A DNA stretch of 64,000 nt from Caribbeanibacter sp964518305. GTDB lineage: Bacteria > Gemmatimonadota > Gemmatimonadetes > Palauibacterales > Palauibacteraceae. Location of the stretch: positions 24,240-88,239 of the forward strand of contig CAZFDK010000008.1 in NCBI GenBank assembly GCA_964518305.1, given 5' to 3'. Within the stretch, counting starts at the first letter, position 1. Each line of letters opens with the position of its first letter. The translations under genes were made by a program, and so were the position numbers. Of this stretch, positions 51,772-61,482 are shown piece after piece. The notes beneath the pieces were generated by a model that was not told the origin of the DNA, ran no database searches, and saw only the letters and a program-made list of their open reading frames with translations.

Positions 51772-53861
51772 AGCCGGAGCCCCGTCCGGAGGCCGACGAA
51801 GATCGTGCGCCCCGGCGCCGGGAAGTTGGCTACCTCCGTGTACTCCGTGTCCAGCAGGTTGCGGACGCTCAGAGTCGGTGTCAGGTCCGGCCGCGCGCCC
51901 GACTCCTCGAAGAGCGTCCACTCCACGGAGACGTCCACCGTGGCGTAGGGATCGAGCTTGATCCGGGGCGCCGGCTGCTGCGAGAAGTCCCGGTCGATGC
52001 GCTCCCCCACCCAGCTGACGCCGGCGGTGAATCGGCCCTGGCCCGCCCTCAGCCGCGCCCGGGCGCCGGCCCGGTGCTCGGGTCGGCGGAGCAGCGGAGC
52101 CCCCGGGGCGAAACTGGCATCTTCGCCATCGTCGAAGCCGGAGTCCAGCACCTCGGTGTCCGTCCACGTGTAGCTGCCATCCAGCTCCAGCCGCTCCGAG
52201 GGACGGGCCGTGACCGCGGCTTCCAGCCCGTCGGAGCGGGCCTCGGCCACGTTGAAGTAGTTCGGACCGTCGGGCTCCGGCGGCTGGAAGGTGAACTGGA
52301 TCAGGTCCTCGAAGCGCTGGTCGAAGTAGGTCGCGGACACCGTGAGCCGCTCCCCGAGCAGCGGCTGCTCGACGCCGGCCTCCCAGCTCCGCGACCGCTC
52401 CGGATCCAGATCCGGGTTCCCGGTGACGAATCCGGTGGAGTAGTTCTCCAGGAACGTCGGCTCCTTGAATCCCGTACCGAAGCTCCCGCGGAGGACCGTG
52501 CCGGTGGGGAGCTCCCAGGTAGCCCCACCCCGGTAGGTGTCATGGGTCCCGAACTGCTCGTTGTCGTCCACGCGTGCCCCGGCCGACAGCGAGACGGGAC
52601 CGACCCCCGTGACGGCCTGGACGTAGAGAGCACGGTCGTCACGGCGCCGGTCCATGGAGCCCTCGTTCGTGCCAAACGCCGAGACCGACCGGTTGAAGCT
52701 GTCCCGGTCCTGATTCTCCACGCTCCCGCCCAGCGTGAGGACGGTCCCCTCCTCCGGGCGGTACTCCAGTCGGGCATCGGTGCCCCACCGGTCCACGTCC
52801 TGCTGGCTCTCGAAGGCGTAGGCGCCGAGCGTGTCCGCCGGCCCGTCCTGGCGATCGTCGACGGAGCTCGTGAGCTGGTGGGTCTGCAGCTGCACGCGGG
52901 CCTCCAGCTCCGGCGTCAGCTCGTAGCCCAGGTCCAGCCCCAGCGCCGTCGACTCGTTGCGGCTCACGGCGTTCTCGTCCACCGGCTCCCCGGCGGCGTT
53001 CGTCGGGAAGTGATACCCGTTGTCCGAGTACCGGAGCGTCAGTCCGGCCGTCACGCCCTCGCCCGGAGCCAGGTCCACACGGCCCGAGGCCACCGTGTTC
53101 TCATAGTCGTTGTTGAGCTCGAAGAGCCCCTCGGTCGTGAAGCGCGAGAGCGAGAAGCTGTAGTCGGCGGTCTCGCCTCCCCCGCTCACCGACGCGTCCC
53201 AGCGGAGCGAGCCGTAGGTCCCCCCACTCACCCCGGCCTCGCCCCGGGGGGCTCCCTCTCCGCCGCCCGTGAAGACCTGCACCACGCCGGTCATGGCGTC
53301 CGAGCCGTACAGCACGCTGGACGGCCCGCGAACCACCTCCACCCGCTCCACGTTGGTGGTCGTCAGGTGGGCGGCGTCGAAGGAGCCGCCGGGCCGGTTG
53401 AGCGGAACCCCGTCCACCAGCACGCGGGTGTAGTCGCTCTCGCCACCCCGCGTGAAGAGCGAGGCGGCGGCACCGAAGGAACCGTTCCGGGCCACGTGCA
53501 TCCCCGGCACCTCCTCCAGCGCCTCCGACAGCCGGTGGATTCCGCGAGCCTCCAGTTCCTCGGCGGTGAGCACCGTGGAGCCGTGAGCCACCCGGTTCCG
53601 GCGCAGGGGCACCCGGTGAGCCGTCACCACCACGTCCTCCAGCTCGTAGCGGACCGAGTCCGGCGACGGCAGCCCCTGGGCCTCCGCGCCCGACGCGGTC
53701 CCGAGCGACGCCACGATCAGAGCCAGGAGGGGGACGAGGTAGCCGGTTCGGCCCGTCGCTTCGGAACGGCGGGAGGAGCTCCGCGGCGTGCGCCCGGACG
53801 CGTCGCCGCGCGAGCTCCAGAGGGACGTGCGAGAGACGATCGAGTCGGGCAGTGCGAACAT
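51768..53861 (-). CDS. TonB-dependent receptor, BtuB-like
   Basis: A 697-residue outer-membrane receptor. A long leader ends in a signal peptide (LVPLLALIVASLGTASGAEA); VRYELEDVVVTAHRVPL contains the TonB-box region, and the plug domain follows with VLTAEELEARGIHRLSEALE, GGESDYTRVLVDGVPLNRPG and VERVEVVRGPSSVLYGSDA. The 22-strand barrel ends in an aromatic-free GLRTGLRL. The BtuB assignment rests on the short 600-700 residue size and the cobalamin riboswitch in its leader, so uptake of B12 or another corrinoid is likely. ATG 53861 lies about 105 bases beyond the B12 box. Confidence 0.88.
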   Translation of the reverse strand: MFALPDSIVSRTSLWSSRGDASGRTPRSSSRRSEATGRTGYLVPLLALIVASLGTASGAEAQGLPSPDSVRYELEDVVVTAHRVPLRRNRVAHGSTVLTAEELEARGIHRLSEALEEVPGMHVARNGSFGAAASLFTRGGESDYTRVLVDGVPLNRPGGSFDAAHLTTTNVERVEVVRGPSSVLYGSDAMTGVVQVFTGGGEGAPRGEAGVSGGTYGSLRWDASVSGGGETADYSFSLSRFTTEGLFELNNDYENTVASGRVDLAPGEGVTAGLTLRYSDNGYHFPTNAAGEPVDENAVSRNESTALGLDLGYELTPELEARVQLQTHQLTSSVDDRQDGPADTLGAYAFESQQDVDRWGTDARLEYRPEEGTVLTLGGSVENQDRDSFNRSVSAFGTNEGSMDRRRDDRALYVQAVTGVGPVSLSAGARVDDNEQFGTHDTYRGGATWELPTGTVLRGSFGTGFKEPTFLENYSTGFVTGNPDLDPERSRSWEAGVEQPLLGERLTVSATYFDQRFEDLIQFTFQPPEPDGPNYFNVAEARSDGLEAAVTARPSERLELDGSYTWTDTEVLDSGFDDGEDASFAPGAPLLRRPEHRAGARARLRAGQGRFTAGVSWVGERIDRDFSQQPAPRIKLDPYATVDVSVEWTLFEESGARPDLTPTLSVRNLLDTEYTEVANFPAPGRTIFVGLRTGLRL

Positions 53862-53962
53862 GGAAAACCCGTCCTTTCGAGGTGAAAGGCCGGGCGTGAG
53901 GGACGCGCCTTCGAGAGCGCGCCGCGCCCACACCCTTCCCTGCGAAGAGCTGTCGGGCGCGG

Positions 53963-54120
53963 GCGGGGCACGTCTCCTGACTCGAGGCCTCCGCGGCGCC
54001 TTCCCGGGCCGTCTCCGGCGCCAGTGGCACGTCGTGCCGCGGAAACCGGCGCGTCGCGCGCCGGGCCTCACACAGTGGCGGGGCCGTGTCGGAATCTCAC
54101 CGACTTCCGTTTGCCTCGCC
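53963..54120 (-). promoter_or_regulatory. Cobalamin riboswitch in the receptor leader
   Basis: Read on the minus strand, the leader holds the conserved blocks in order: GGCAAACGGAAGTCGGTGAG, then ATTCCGACACGGCCCCGCCA followed by CTGTG, then GTGCCACTGG, CCCGGGAAGG and the B12 box AGTCAGGAGACGTGCC at 53967-53982. These match the class I cobalamin aptamer core. Adenosylcobalamin or a related corrinoid would repress the receptor and the co-transcribed genes. The expression platform between the B12 box and ATG 53861 was not resolved. Confidence 0.92.
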
Positions 54121-54320
54121 CGCTTCTGTCGACCGAATGGTAGGAGGCCGGCGGGGAGCGCTGCAAGCCTGTCGGCACTCCGGCGAGAAGTCCTCCGGCG
54201 GACGCGTCGCCCGAAGCGCCCGGGGGCGGTACGTTGTCCCACGGTCCGAACGGTCCAGCACGCCGCCGGCGGAGCCGCCGCTCGAGCCTCCGCCCGCGTC
54301 TCCCCGAAGACGTGGTCCAC

Positions 54321-55769
54321 ATGGCCGACACGACGCTGATCCTTCACGGGTGGAGCGACTGCTCCGATTCCTTTCGGTCGCTCGAGACCTTGCTGGTCGA
54401 TGAGGGCGTCGGCGAGGTGGAGTCGATCTATTACGCCGACTACGAGTCCCGGGAGGACGCCATCACGTATGAGGACGTCGTCGGCGGCCTGGACGACGAG
54501 CTCCGGAGGCGAGGGCTCCTCGACGAGCGGGGACGCGGGTCGTTCGACGTCGTCGTCCACTCCACCGGCGGGCTGGTGATCCGACACTGGATCTGGCGCT
54601 ACTACGGGCACCGGATCGAGGAGTGCCCGGTGGAGAACCTGGTCATGCTGGCCCCGGCCAACTTCGGCTCCCCACTGGCCCACCGCGGGAAGTCCCTCCT
54701 GGGCCGTGTGTTCGGTGGACGCTGGAAGATCGGGGACATGCTGGAGGTGGGTCGCAGGCTGCTGGACGGCCTGGAGCTGGGGAGCGCCTACCAGTGGAAG
54801 CTCGCCCACCGCGACCTGCTGGGGCCAGAGCCCTTCTACGGCGCGCGGCGAGTGCGGCTCACCGTCCTCGTGGGGCTCACCGACTACCGCGGGCTGCGGG
54901 GTTGGCCCGAGAAGCCGGGCACGGACGGCGCCGTCGTGATCGCCGGAACGCCCCTGGACCCGGTCAAGCTGGGCCTGGATTTCTGCTCTGCCGCGGAACC
55001 CCGCCGGTGGCGGCGAGACACCGCTCACGGAGAGTTCGCCTTCGGCACACTCCCGGGCCACGACCACGGCTCCATCGTCGAGGCCTTCGGCACGAAACCG
55101 GACGGGGCCGGGGAGGGCCGCGACCGATCCGGCCGGAACGACGGGGCCGTGAGGAAGCTCGTCCTGTCCGCCCTCCGGGTCGACTCGGCCGGGGAGTTCG
55201 AGCGGCACCGCGACCGGGTGCGGGCTGCCCGTGCATCGGCCCCGGAGGACGGATCCGCACCGACCCGCTGGCAGCAGTTCCTCTTCCACGCCGTGGACGA
55301 CCAGGACCAGCCGGTCCGGGACTTCACCCTGGAGTTCTTCGTCCACTGTAGGGGCCGAGAGACGCGGCTCGGCGAGACCCGGCGCAGGTCACGCCACGGC
55401 CCGAGGATGCTCACCCAGCGGGAGCGGGAGCTGAGCAACGAAGCGAACCGCCTGATGACCGCTCACTTCCACACCTACAGCCGGGACGCGAGCTACCGCC
55501 GGGGTCTCGTGGACGTGCCGGGGCTGGAGGATCTGATCCCCGACGAGCACGTCCTGGCCATGCGGATGTACGTTCCCGAGGTCGAGGACGGGATCTACTA
55601 CGACACCGACACGCTCCGGGACGTGATCGTCCACGATCCGGCGGCGGAGGACGGGGCGAGCGACTGCTCGCCGAGCTTCCTCCACCCCGGCACGACGACC
55701 CTCGTGCAGCTACACGTCGACCGCGTCACCGACTACGTCACGGTGGGTGTTCGGCCGCGGGAGCACTGA
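54321..55769 (+). CDS. Alpha/beta hydrolase, esterase/lipase-like
   Basis: A 482-residue cytoplasmic protein. TTLILHGWSDCSDSFRSLE is the oxyanion strand, and VVVHSTGGLVIRHWIWRYY contains the nucleophile elbow HSTGG (GxSxG variant with His first). The catalytic Asp is not clear; a late His may be in GTLPGHDHGSIVE. The last 200 residues (from about 310) form a second domain, beta-rich, with FTLEFFVHCRGRE and THAVTV-like strands. It resembles PGAP1/LipB-type esterases acting on acyl or protein substrates. ATG 54321 was chosen because the longer frame enters the riboswitch side. Confidence 0.8.
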   Translation: MADTTLILHGWSDCSDSFRSLETLLVDEGVGEVESIYYADYESREDAITYEDVVGGLDDELRRRGLLDERGRGSFDVVVHSTGGLVIRHWIWRYYGHRIEECPVENLVMLAPANFGSPLAHRGKSLLGRVFGGRWKIGDMLEVGRRLLDGLELGSAYQWKLAHRDLLGPEPFYGARRVRLTVLVGLTDYRGLRGWPEKPGTDGAVVIAGTPLDPVKLGLDFCSAAEPRRWRRDTAHGEFAFGTLPGHDHGSIVEAFGTKPDGAGEGRDRSGRNDGAVRKLVLSALRVDSAGEFERHRDRVRAARASAPEDGSAPTRWQQFLFHAVDDQDQPVRDFTLEFFVHCRGRETRLGETRRRSRHGPRMLTQRERELSNEANRLMTAHFHTYSRDASYRRGLVDVPGLEDLIPDEHVLAMRMYVPEVEDGIYYDTDTLRDVIVHDPAAEDGASDCSPSFLHPGTTTLVQLHVDRVTDYVTVGVRPREH

Positions 55770-55781
55770 TCTCCCGGGGGG

Positions 55782-58700
55782 CTACTGCGCCGCCTCCCCG
55801 CCCCCTCCGGTGCCGTCTCCTCTCTCACTCTCCACCGGCTCCAGGTTCCTCTGCTCGAGCAGGTTGTTGAGGGCCGCCAGCTCCTCGGCGACCGTGGCGT
55901 CCATGGCCGACAGCTGCTCCTCCAGCTCGGCCGTGAGCTCGTCGTATACCTGCCGGTGGCCCGCCGTGGGCGGTGCGTTCCCGGTCTCCACGCTCCGGCG
56001 CAGGGCCGACAGCCGGTTGTTCAGGCGGATCGGGAAGCCCAACGGGTCCTGGCCGGACCGGTTCTTCGTCTGGTAGAGGGCGGTCTCCACCTCCCGTTGC
56101 GCACGAAGGAGCGCTTCGGCGGCGTCCGCCAGCTCGGCGTCCTCGCCGCGGACCTGCTCGACGACCTGCATGGCCTCGTCCATGGTGACCCAGCCCTCGT
56201 CCCCCTCGGGCACCTCCGTGCCGGCCACCGAGGTCAGGCGCTCGGCGGTCTGCCGGCGGGTCTCGCGGGCCTGGACCACGGCCCTGTTCGCCCGGTCCGT
56301 GGCGTCACGGATCTGCACTGCGAGCTCGAACTGGGCCCGCAGGTCCCGGTCGGTGATACCCTCCAGCCGGGGGTCCTTACGCACCCGGAAGCTCCGCGTC
56401 TGGCTCTCCCCGTCCACGGTGAGCCGCACCTGGTACTCGCCGGGAGGGGCCATGGGTCCCCGGACCGTGGACGCGTTCCAGATGATCTGGCCCTCGAAGT
56501 AGAGGGAGCCCGGGTAGCGCAGGTCCCAGGTGTAGGTGTTCATGCCGACGTCGCCCTCCGGCGGCGCCGGCGGGGGCGGTGTGTAGCCGGCGCGCTCCTC
56601 GGGCTCGTAGTCGTCCGGCCGCGGCCCCTCGAAGGTCCGGACGACGTTGCCGCCGGCGTCCAGCACCTCGACGGTGAGCTCCTCCGGCTGCTCCGCCAGC
56701 CAGTACTGGAAGACGGCGGGGCCCGGGTCCTCCTCGCCCGTGCCCTCGCCCTCGGTCCGCCGGGTGGCCGTCCGCGGCTCGAAGAGGTGGACGTCGGATT
56801 CCGCCACCTCGGCCCGGATCTGCCGCAGCGGACCGATATCGTCCATGATCCAGAACCCGCGGCCGTGGCTCCCGATGACCAGGTCGTTCTCCTCCACCAC
56901 CAGGCCGCGGACCGGCGTGTCCGGCAGGTAGCCCCCGGTCTCGTCATCGGGCGCCTGCTTCGTCGCCATCTTGAGCGGCTGCCACTGCTCGCCGTCGTCG
57001 AAGCTCACCCACACGCCGTGCTCCGTGCCGGCGTACAGGAGGCCCGGCCGCGCCGGGTCTTCGCGGATCGTCCGCGTGAAGCCGGTGATCCCGTCGTCGA
57101 TCCGCGTCCACGTCTCCCCGTAGTCGTGGGTCTTCCACAGGTACGGCGACCGGTCGTCCATCTGGTACCGGTTCGCCGCCACGTAGGCCGTGGCCGGGTC
57201 GTGCTTCGAGGGGTCGATGATCGAAACCCGGGTGTACTTCTCCATGTCCGGCGGCGTGATCTCGGTCCACTCGCCGCCCTCGTCGCGGGTGATCCACACA
57301 CGCCCGTCGTCGGTCCCGGCCCAGATCACGTCCTCCTCCAGGCGGGACGGGGCCAGGGCGAAGACCGTGGCGTAGATCTCCGGGCCGTTCATGTCGCCCG
57401 TGATCAGCCCGCCGGACGGCCCCATGGTCGCCGAGTCGGCGTAGGAGAGGTCGGGGCTGATCTTCGTCCAGCTCTGCCCGTCGTCGGTGGTCTTCCAGAC
57501 GTGCTGGCTGGACGTGTAGATGGTCTCGCCGTTCACCCGGTTGAAGACGATGGGGAAGGTCCACTGCCACCGCTCCGGGAGGGCCGCGGCCGCCTCGCCG
57601 CTGAAGAAGCGCGGGTACGGCTGGACGTCACGGACCTGTCCCGTGGACCGGTCGTATTTGGTGAGCACCGCTCCCTGGTGGCCGGCGAAGAAGGTGTTCG
57701 GGTCGTTCGGATCCTGCCGTATCCAGGCCTGCTCGCCGCCGCCGATCTGGTACAGCCAGTCGCCGATGGGGTCGTCCGGGTTGTGCTCGTTCTTCCAGTC
57801 GGCGCTCTGCACGCACGCCGTGGAGTTGTCCTGCTGGGCGCCGCACACGTGGTACGGGTAGTCGTCCGTGGTCATGACGTGGTAGAACTGGGCCGTGGGG
57901 TACTCCTGGTCCGTCCAACTCTCGCCGGCGTTGACCGTGACCGACCCGCCCCCGTCGCTGCCGTTGATCATCCGCTCCGGATCGTCCGGATCGATCCACA
58001 GGTCGTGCTGGTCGCCGTGTGGCGGCTGCTGGTCCACCGGCTCGTAGGTGACGCCGCCGTCACGGGAGATGTAGAGCCTCGTGTTCAGCGCGTAAGAGAC
58101 GTCCGGGTCGGTGGGATGGGCGTAGATGCGGCTGTAGTAGAAGTGGCGCTGCCGGATCTTCCGCTCCGAGTTCGTTCGCTGCCAGGTCTCGCCGCCGTCG
58201 TCCGATCGGAAGACGCCACCCTCGTGCGCCTCCACGATGGCGTACAGCCGGTCGGAGTCGGCGCGAGAGACCGTGATGCCGATCTTCCCGAGGGGGGGCT
58301 CCGGCATGCCCGGGTTGTCGGTGAGCTCGGTCCACGTCTCGCCGCCGTCGGTGGACTTGAACAGACCCGAGTGCGGGCCGCCGCCCCACATCTTCCACGG
58401 GGTCCGGTACACCTGCCACGTGGAGGCGTAGACCGTCTCCGGGTCGTTCGGATCGAGGATCAGGTCCACGGCGCCGGCGGAGTCGGAGACGAAGAGCACC
58501 TTCTCCCAGCTGTCCCCGCCGTCGGTGGTCTTGAAGACCCCCCGCTCGGGGTTGGGGCCGTACGGGTGACCCAGGGCCGCCACGTAGGCCACGTCGGCGT
58601 CGTCGGGATGCACCCGCACTCGCGCCACGGCCTGCGTCTCCTCGAGCCCGAGGTGAGACCACGTCTCGCCGCCGTCGGTGGACCGGTAGACGCCGTCTCC

Positions 58701-59231
58701 CTGCGTGATGGAGCCCCGCAGCTGGACCTCGCCCATTCCGATGTAGACCACCTCGGGGTCCGACGGGGCCATCGCGACGGCTCCCACCGACGAGCTCGTC
58801 ACCTGCCCGTCGGTGACCGGGAACCACTCCTCGCCGCCGTCGGTGCTCTTCCACAGCCCGCCGCCCGTGGCGCCGAAGTAGTAGGTGTTCGGTCGGTCGC
58901 GATGGCCCGCGACGCCGATGCTCCGGCCGCCCCGATTCGGGCCGATATTCCGCCACTGGAGGGAGCCGAAGAAGGCCGTGTCGTAGGGCGCCCCGGCCGC
59001 CCCCGGCACCGAGTCGTAGTCCACGGCTCCGCGCGCGCCGTCGCCCTGTGCGCATGCCGACGCCACGGCCAGGAGGGCCGCCAGCGGCAGCACCGTCAGC
59101 GCCGATCGCAGGCCGGCCGCGGCTCCATGTCCCGACGGGGCAGATCCGTCCGAGCCGGCGGGATCAGAAGCGTGATGACGGCAGCCGCCGGAGGGACAGG
59201 ACGAGCGGTGCGACGCGTTCGGGCTGGTCAT
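55782..59231 (-). CDS. Giant Asp-box (sortilin/VPS10-like) lipoprotein
   Basis: An 1149-residue exported lipoprotein (lipobox VASAC). Ten or so Asp-box motifs of the SxDGGxxW type (LWKSTDGGEEW, VYRSTDGGETW, VFKTTDGGDSW, LFKSTDGGETW, VWKTTDDGQSW) build two propellers over about residues 90-800. An immunoglobulin-like strand region and a C-terminal helical domain (IRDATDRANRAVVQARETRR onward) follow. These are glycosidase-like folds without clear catalytic residues, common in Gemmatimonadota and Bacteroidetes and thought to bind or process extracellular polymers. CGGAGA precedes the ATG. Confidence 0.92.
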   Translation of the reverse strand: MTSPNASHRSSCPSGGCRHHASDPAGSDGSAPSGHGAAAGLRSALTVLPLAALLAVASACAQGDGARGAVDYDSVPGAAGAPYDTAFFGSLQWRNIGPNRGGRSIGVAGHRDRPNTYYFGATGGGLWKSTDGGEEWFPVTDGQVTSSSVGAVAMAPSDPEVVYIGMGEVQLRGSITQGDGVYRSTDGGETWSHLGLEETQAVARVRVHPDDADVAYVAALGHPYGPNPERGVFKTTDGGDSWEKVLFVSDSAGAVDLILDPNDPETVYASTWQVYRTPWKMWGGGPHSGLFKSTDGGETWTELTDNPGMPEPPLGKIGITVSRADSDRLYAIVEAHEGGVFRSDDGGETWQRTNSERKIRQRHFYYSRIYAHPTDPDVSYALNTRLYISRDGGVTYEPVDQQPPHGDQHDLWIDPDDPERMINGSDGGGSVTVNAGESWTDQEYPTAQFYHVMTTDDYPYHVCGAQQDNSTACVQSADWKNEHNPDDPIGDWLYQIGGGEQAWIRQDPNDPNTFFAGHQGAVLTKYDRSTGQVRDVQPYPRFFSGEAAAALPERWQWTFPIVFNRVNGETIYTSSQHVWKTTDDGQSWTKISPDLSYADSATMGPSGGLITGDMNGPEIYATVFALAPSRLEEDVIWAGTDDGRVWITRDEGGEWTEITPPDMEKYTRVSIIDPSKHDPATAYVAANRYQMDDRSPYLWKTHDYGETWTRIDDGITGFTRTIREDPARPGLLYAGTEHGVWVSFDDGEQWQPLKMATKQAPDDETGGYLPDTPVRGLVVEENDLVIGSHGRGFWIMDDIGPLRQIRAEVAESDVHLFEPRTATRRTEGEGTGEEDPGPAVFQYWLAEQPEELTVEVLDAGGNVVRTFEGPRPDDYEPEERAGYTPPPPAPPEGDVGMNTYTWDLRYPGSLYFEGQIIWNASTVRGPMAPPGEYQVRLTVDGESQTRSFRVRKDPRLEGITDRDLRAQFELAVQIRDATDRANRAVVQARETRRQTAERLTSVAGTEVPEGDEGWVTMDEAMQVVEQVRGEDAELADAAEALLRAQREVETALYQTKNRSGQDPLGFPIRLNNRLSALRRSVETGNAPPTAGHRQVYDELTAELEEQLSAMDATVAEELAALNNLLEQRNLEPVESERGDGTGGGGEAAQ

Positions 59232-59511
59232 GGTGTCTCCGTGATCTGGTGTATGAGCGCCCTCGCAACCTTCGCTGTATACAGAAGCATGTCAAAAAGG
59301 GCGGTCGGTGCCCCACGGCGTCCGTCGCTCCGCGACCCGTGCCTGGACGGAGCCCGCCGGTGCGACGTAACGTGGAGCGGATCGAATTCCGCATTCCGGG
59401 TGTTTGATCAGACAAAGCTCTGGATCCGGACTCCGGCCGGGATTGGCCGGGGCCGACGGTGCGAGCAACGACAGAACGACAGAACGCCTCCAGCGGACGA
59501 GAGGGAAGACC

Positions 59512-59718
59512 GTGGGTCCTTCGTTGATTCAGACGCTCTCGCTCTTTCGAGTCTCGGCGGGCGCTCTCACCGGGATCGTATCGGTGGGGGGCGCCGTCAT
59601 CCTCCTCGAGACACTCCCCGACCTCCCGATGCTCCCGGTGGTCGTGATCCTGGCGGCTGCCTACGTAGGGGGGTTCGCCGTGGGCACCTATGTGCTCGTG
59701 GACGAACTACGTCGCTGA
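59512..59718 (+). CDS. Small two-helix membrane protein
   Basis: A 68-residue protein with two membrane helices (LTGIVSVGGAVILLETLP and VVVILAAAYVGGFAVGTYVL) and a short acidic-basic tail. GAGGGA lies about five bases before GTG 59512; the longer frame from 59404 lacks such a site. No family recognised. It is divergent from the Asp-box gene and converges on the aspartic protease. Confidence 0.65.
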   Translation: MGPSLIQTLSLFRVSAGALTGIVSVGGAVILLETLPDLPMLPVVVILAAAYVGGFAVGTYVLVDELRR

Positions 59719-59815
59719 CGGTCCGGGAGCCGGCGCACGGTCGGATGCCGTCTCCCTCAGGGGCAGGACGGCGTGCGGCGTCCGTCATCTCCCCGGCCGA
59801 CGTCGCCACGGTGGC

Positions 59816-60799
59816 TCAACGGCTCCCGGATGCCCGCGACTCCGAGTCCACATCCTCCAGGATCATCTCCTCCCGCCGGTAGTCCAGCACCACGCGGTAG
59901 TCTCGCAGCAGGCCCGTGCCCAGGACCCCGCCGAACTGACCGAAGGGAAGCGCCTTCCCGGTGGAGAAGCCAGCGACCACGTCCGGAATCCACAGAGATC
60001 CGAGCTGAATGCCGTCGATGCTGGCCAGCAGAAAGCGGGCGGCACCGCCGAGACCCATCCCGAGGGTCGCCCGCGCCGTGTCGCGCAGGCCCTGCCCCAG
60101 GCTGTACCGCCGGACGAAGGGAGTCGTGAAGAGGACATTGCCACGGGATCCGAGGTCCACCATGAGCTCCACCGGCGTCGGACCGACCTCCGGGAGGTCG
60201 GCGACGGCCTCCAGCAGCGGCCACCCGTCGCGCACGCGCATCGAAAGACGATGTCCCGGCCCCGTGTAGCGATAGCGATCCGGTCGGTGGACGCGGAGTG
60301 ATCCCGCGGGGAAGTCGAGCTCGACGACCCGGTCACTGAAGAACGGATAGCCCACGACGCCGGCCACGGTGCGATCCGACCTCGGCGACATCAGGGAGTC
60401 CAGCGGGAGCACGTAGACCCCGTCTTCGTCCGCCGCCTCCTCGCCAGCCAGCCGGACACCCACCCCGCGGATCCGACCGGCGGGAACGCTGTCACCGCCG
60501 GCGCCGCTCGCCGTACCCACGGACTCGACCTCGAGGCCGAGCTTCCGGGCGAGATCCCGGTCCACGGCCGTCACGGGCGAGCCGGTGTCCAGCAGGAAGT
60601 CGTGCGGTCCGGTGCCGTTGATGAGGACCTCGACGAACAGGTTCCCCCGGTCCACGCGGAACGGAATGGAGGCCCGAACGGTGGTATCGTCGGCAGCGGA
60701 CGCCGCCCACCCGGTCCGCGCCACCGGTCGCGAATCCGGAATCCCGAGGGCCGCGACCCCGATGGCCACGGACGCTGCCGCTGCCAGTGTGCTTCTCAT
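59816..60799 (-). CDS. Retropepsin-like aspartic protease, exported
   Basis: A 327-residue protein with an N-terminal export signal (LAAAASVAIGVAALGIP). The first catalytic loop is HDFLLDTGSPVTAVDRDLAR, followed by VVGYPFFSDRVVELDFPAG. The second half repeats the fold with VELMVDLGSRGNVLFTTPF, where DLGS replaces DTGS, and GVLGTGLLRDYRVVLDYR. Two retropepsin-like halves in one chain suggest a pseudo-dimer. Whether the DLG loop is catalytically competent is unclear. GGGAGGG precedes ATG 60799. Confidence 0.85.
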   Translation of the reverse strand: MRSTLAAAASVAIGVAALGIPDSRPVARTGWAASAADDTTVRASIPFRVDRGNLFVEVLINGTGPHDFLLDTGSPVTAVDRDLARKLGLEVESVGTASGAGGDSVPAGRIRGVGVRLAGEEAADEDGVYVLPLDSLMSPRSDRTVAGVVGYPFFSDRVVELDFPAGSLRVHRPDRYRYTGPGHRLSMRVRDGWPLLEAVADLPEVGPTPVELMVDLGSRGNVLFTTPFVRRYSLGQGLRDTARATLGMGLGGAARFLLASIDGIQLGSLWIPDVVAGFSTGKALPFGQFGGVLGTGLLRDYRVVLDYRREEMILEDVDSESRASGSR

Positions 60800-61211
60800 C
60801 TCCCTCCCGTCCTGCTTCGGCGTCCCGTGCCCGCGACAACCGAACACGTCCGATCGTCCCGGGCCGCCTCCCTACACCGAAACGCGACGCGGTAGCCGTC
60901 CCCTCCCACGCGCGGTCAGCACATGCGCAGGGAAGCCGCCCTATCAAGTGTGGGCAACGTGCAATCGCTGTTACTCCTCCCCCCGCGCTCATGGCCTCGC
61001 CTCCGCTTACGGGGTCGGGCCGCCGGATACCGCCGAGCACCTCGCGGGTGTCGTGATCGCTTCTGTCCTCTATGCCCGGATCTACGACCGCACGGGAGAA
61101 GCGTGCCCGCGGGATGATCATCTTCCACTTCTTCAAGAACGTCAGCGGGCAGCTGCCGGCGGACACAGGTGACATCGACATCGACTGACTCGGCGGCGGA
61201 CCGCGGTCGGG

Positions 61212-61389
61212 TACCGTGAGAACCCGACGAGCTACTTCCTCATCGCCACCATGGACCTGGGCGTGGTGGCCCCGGCCGCGGCGGCGACGGGCCTCGGGCT
61301 CCGGGGCGGCCGCCTTCGTCGCCGTCGGGGGCGGGCTGCTGGCCCCGGCGCTCTATCTGTACTGGCCAGTCCTCCGCGGATCCCGCTGA
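61212..61389 (+). pseudogene. Frameshifted tail of a membrane protein
   Basis: The plus strand gives YRENPTSYFLIATMDLGVVA then PAAAATGLGL in one frame and, after about 61305, AAFVAVGGGLLAPALYLYWP then VLRGSR and TGA in the next. Joined, they read like the last two or three helices of a polytopic protein. No start and no upstream domain survive, so it is a gene remnant. The family is not certain. Confidence 0.4.
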
Positions 61390-61404
61390 GAGCGACATAC
61401 GAGA

Positions 61405-61433
61405 GGGGGCGTCCACGCTGCGCGGACGCCCCC
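61405..61433 (-). terminator. Hairpin downstream of nrdJ
   Basis: A perfect 10-bp stem (GGGGGCGTCC, 61405-61414, with its complement at 61424-61433) and a nine-base loop lie 49 bp past the ribonucleotide reductase stop. No T tract follows on the minus strand, so it may need Rho or act as an mRNA 3' stabiliser. Confidence 0.6.
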
Positions 61434-61482
61434 GTTCTCGTCGCCGCTGGCCGTGCCGGCCCGGCCTCCCGGGCTCAGCCGA

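Larger units (their letters stand above)
60800..61482. other. Gene-poor region with relics and the nrdJ terminator
   Basis: No intact gene is evident. A short plus-strand frame (ATG 61072 or 61114 to TGA 61188) ends in MIIFHFFKNVSGQLPADTGD then IDID, which looks like the C-terminal end of a protein. A second relic lies at 61212-61389. The strand-specific terminator of the ribonucleotide reductase gene is at 61405-61433. The part from 60800 to 61070 shows only the probable promoter of the protease gene. Confidence 0.4.

Noticed and set aside
55956..59882. 1308-codon plus-strand frame opposite the Asp-box protein
   Set aside because: It is an antisense shadow: the minus strand carries the signal peptide and regular Asp-box repeats, and the plus frame has no recognisable domain.
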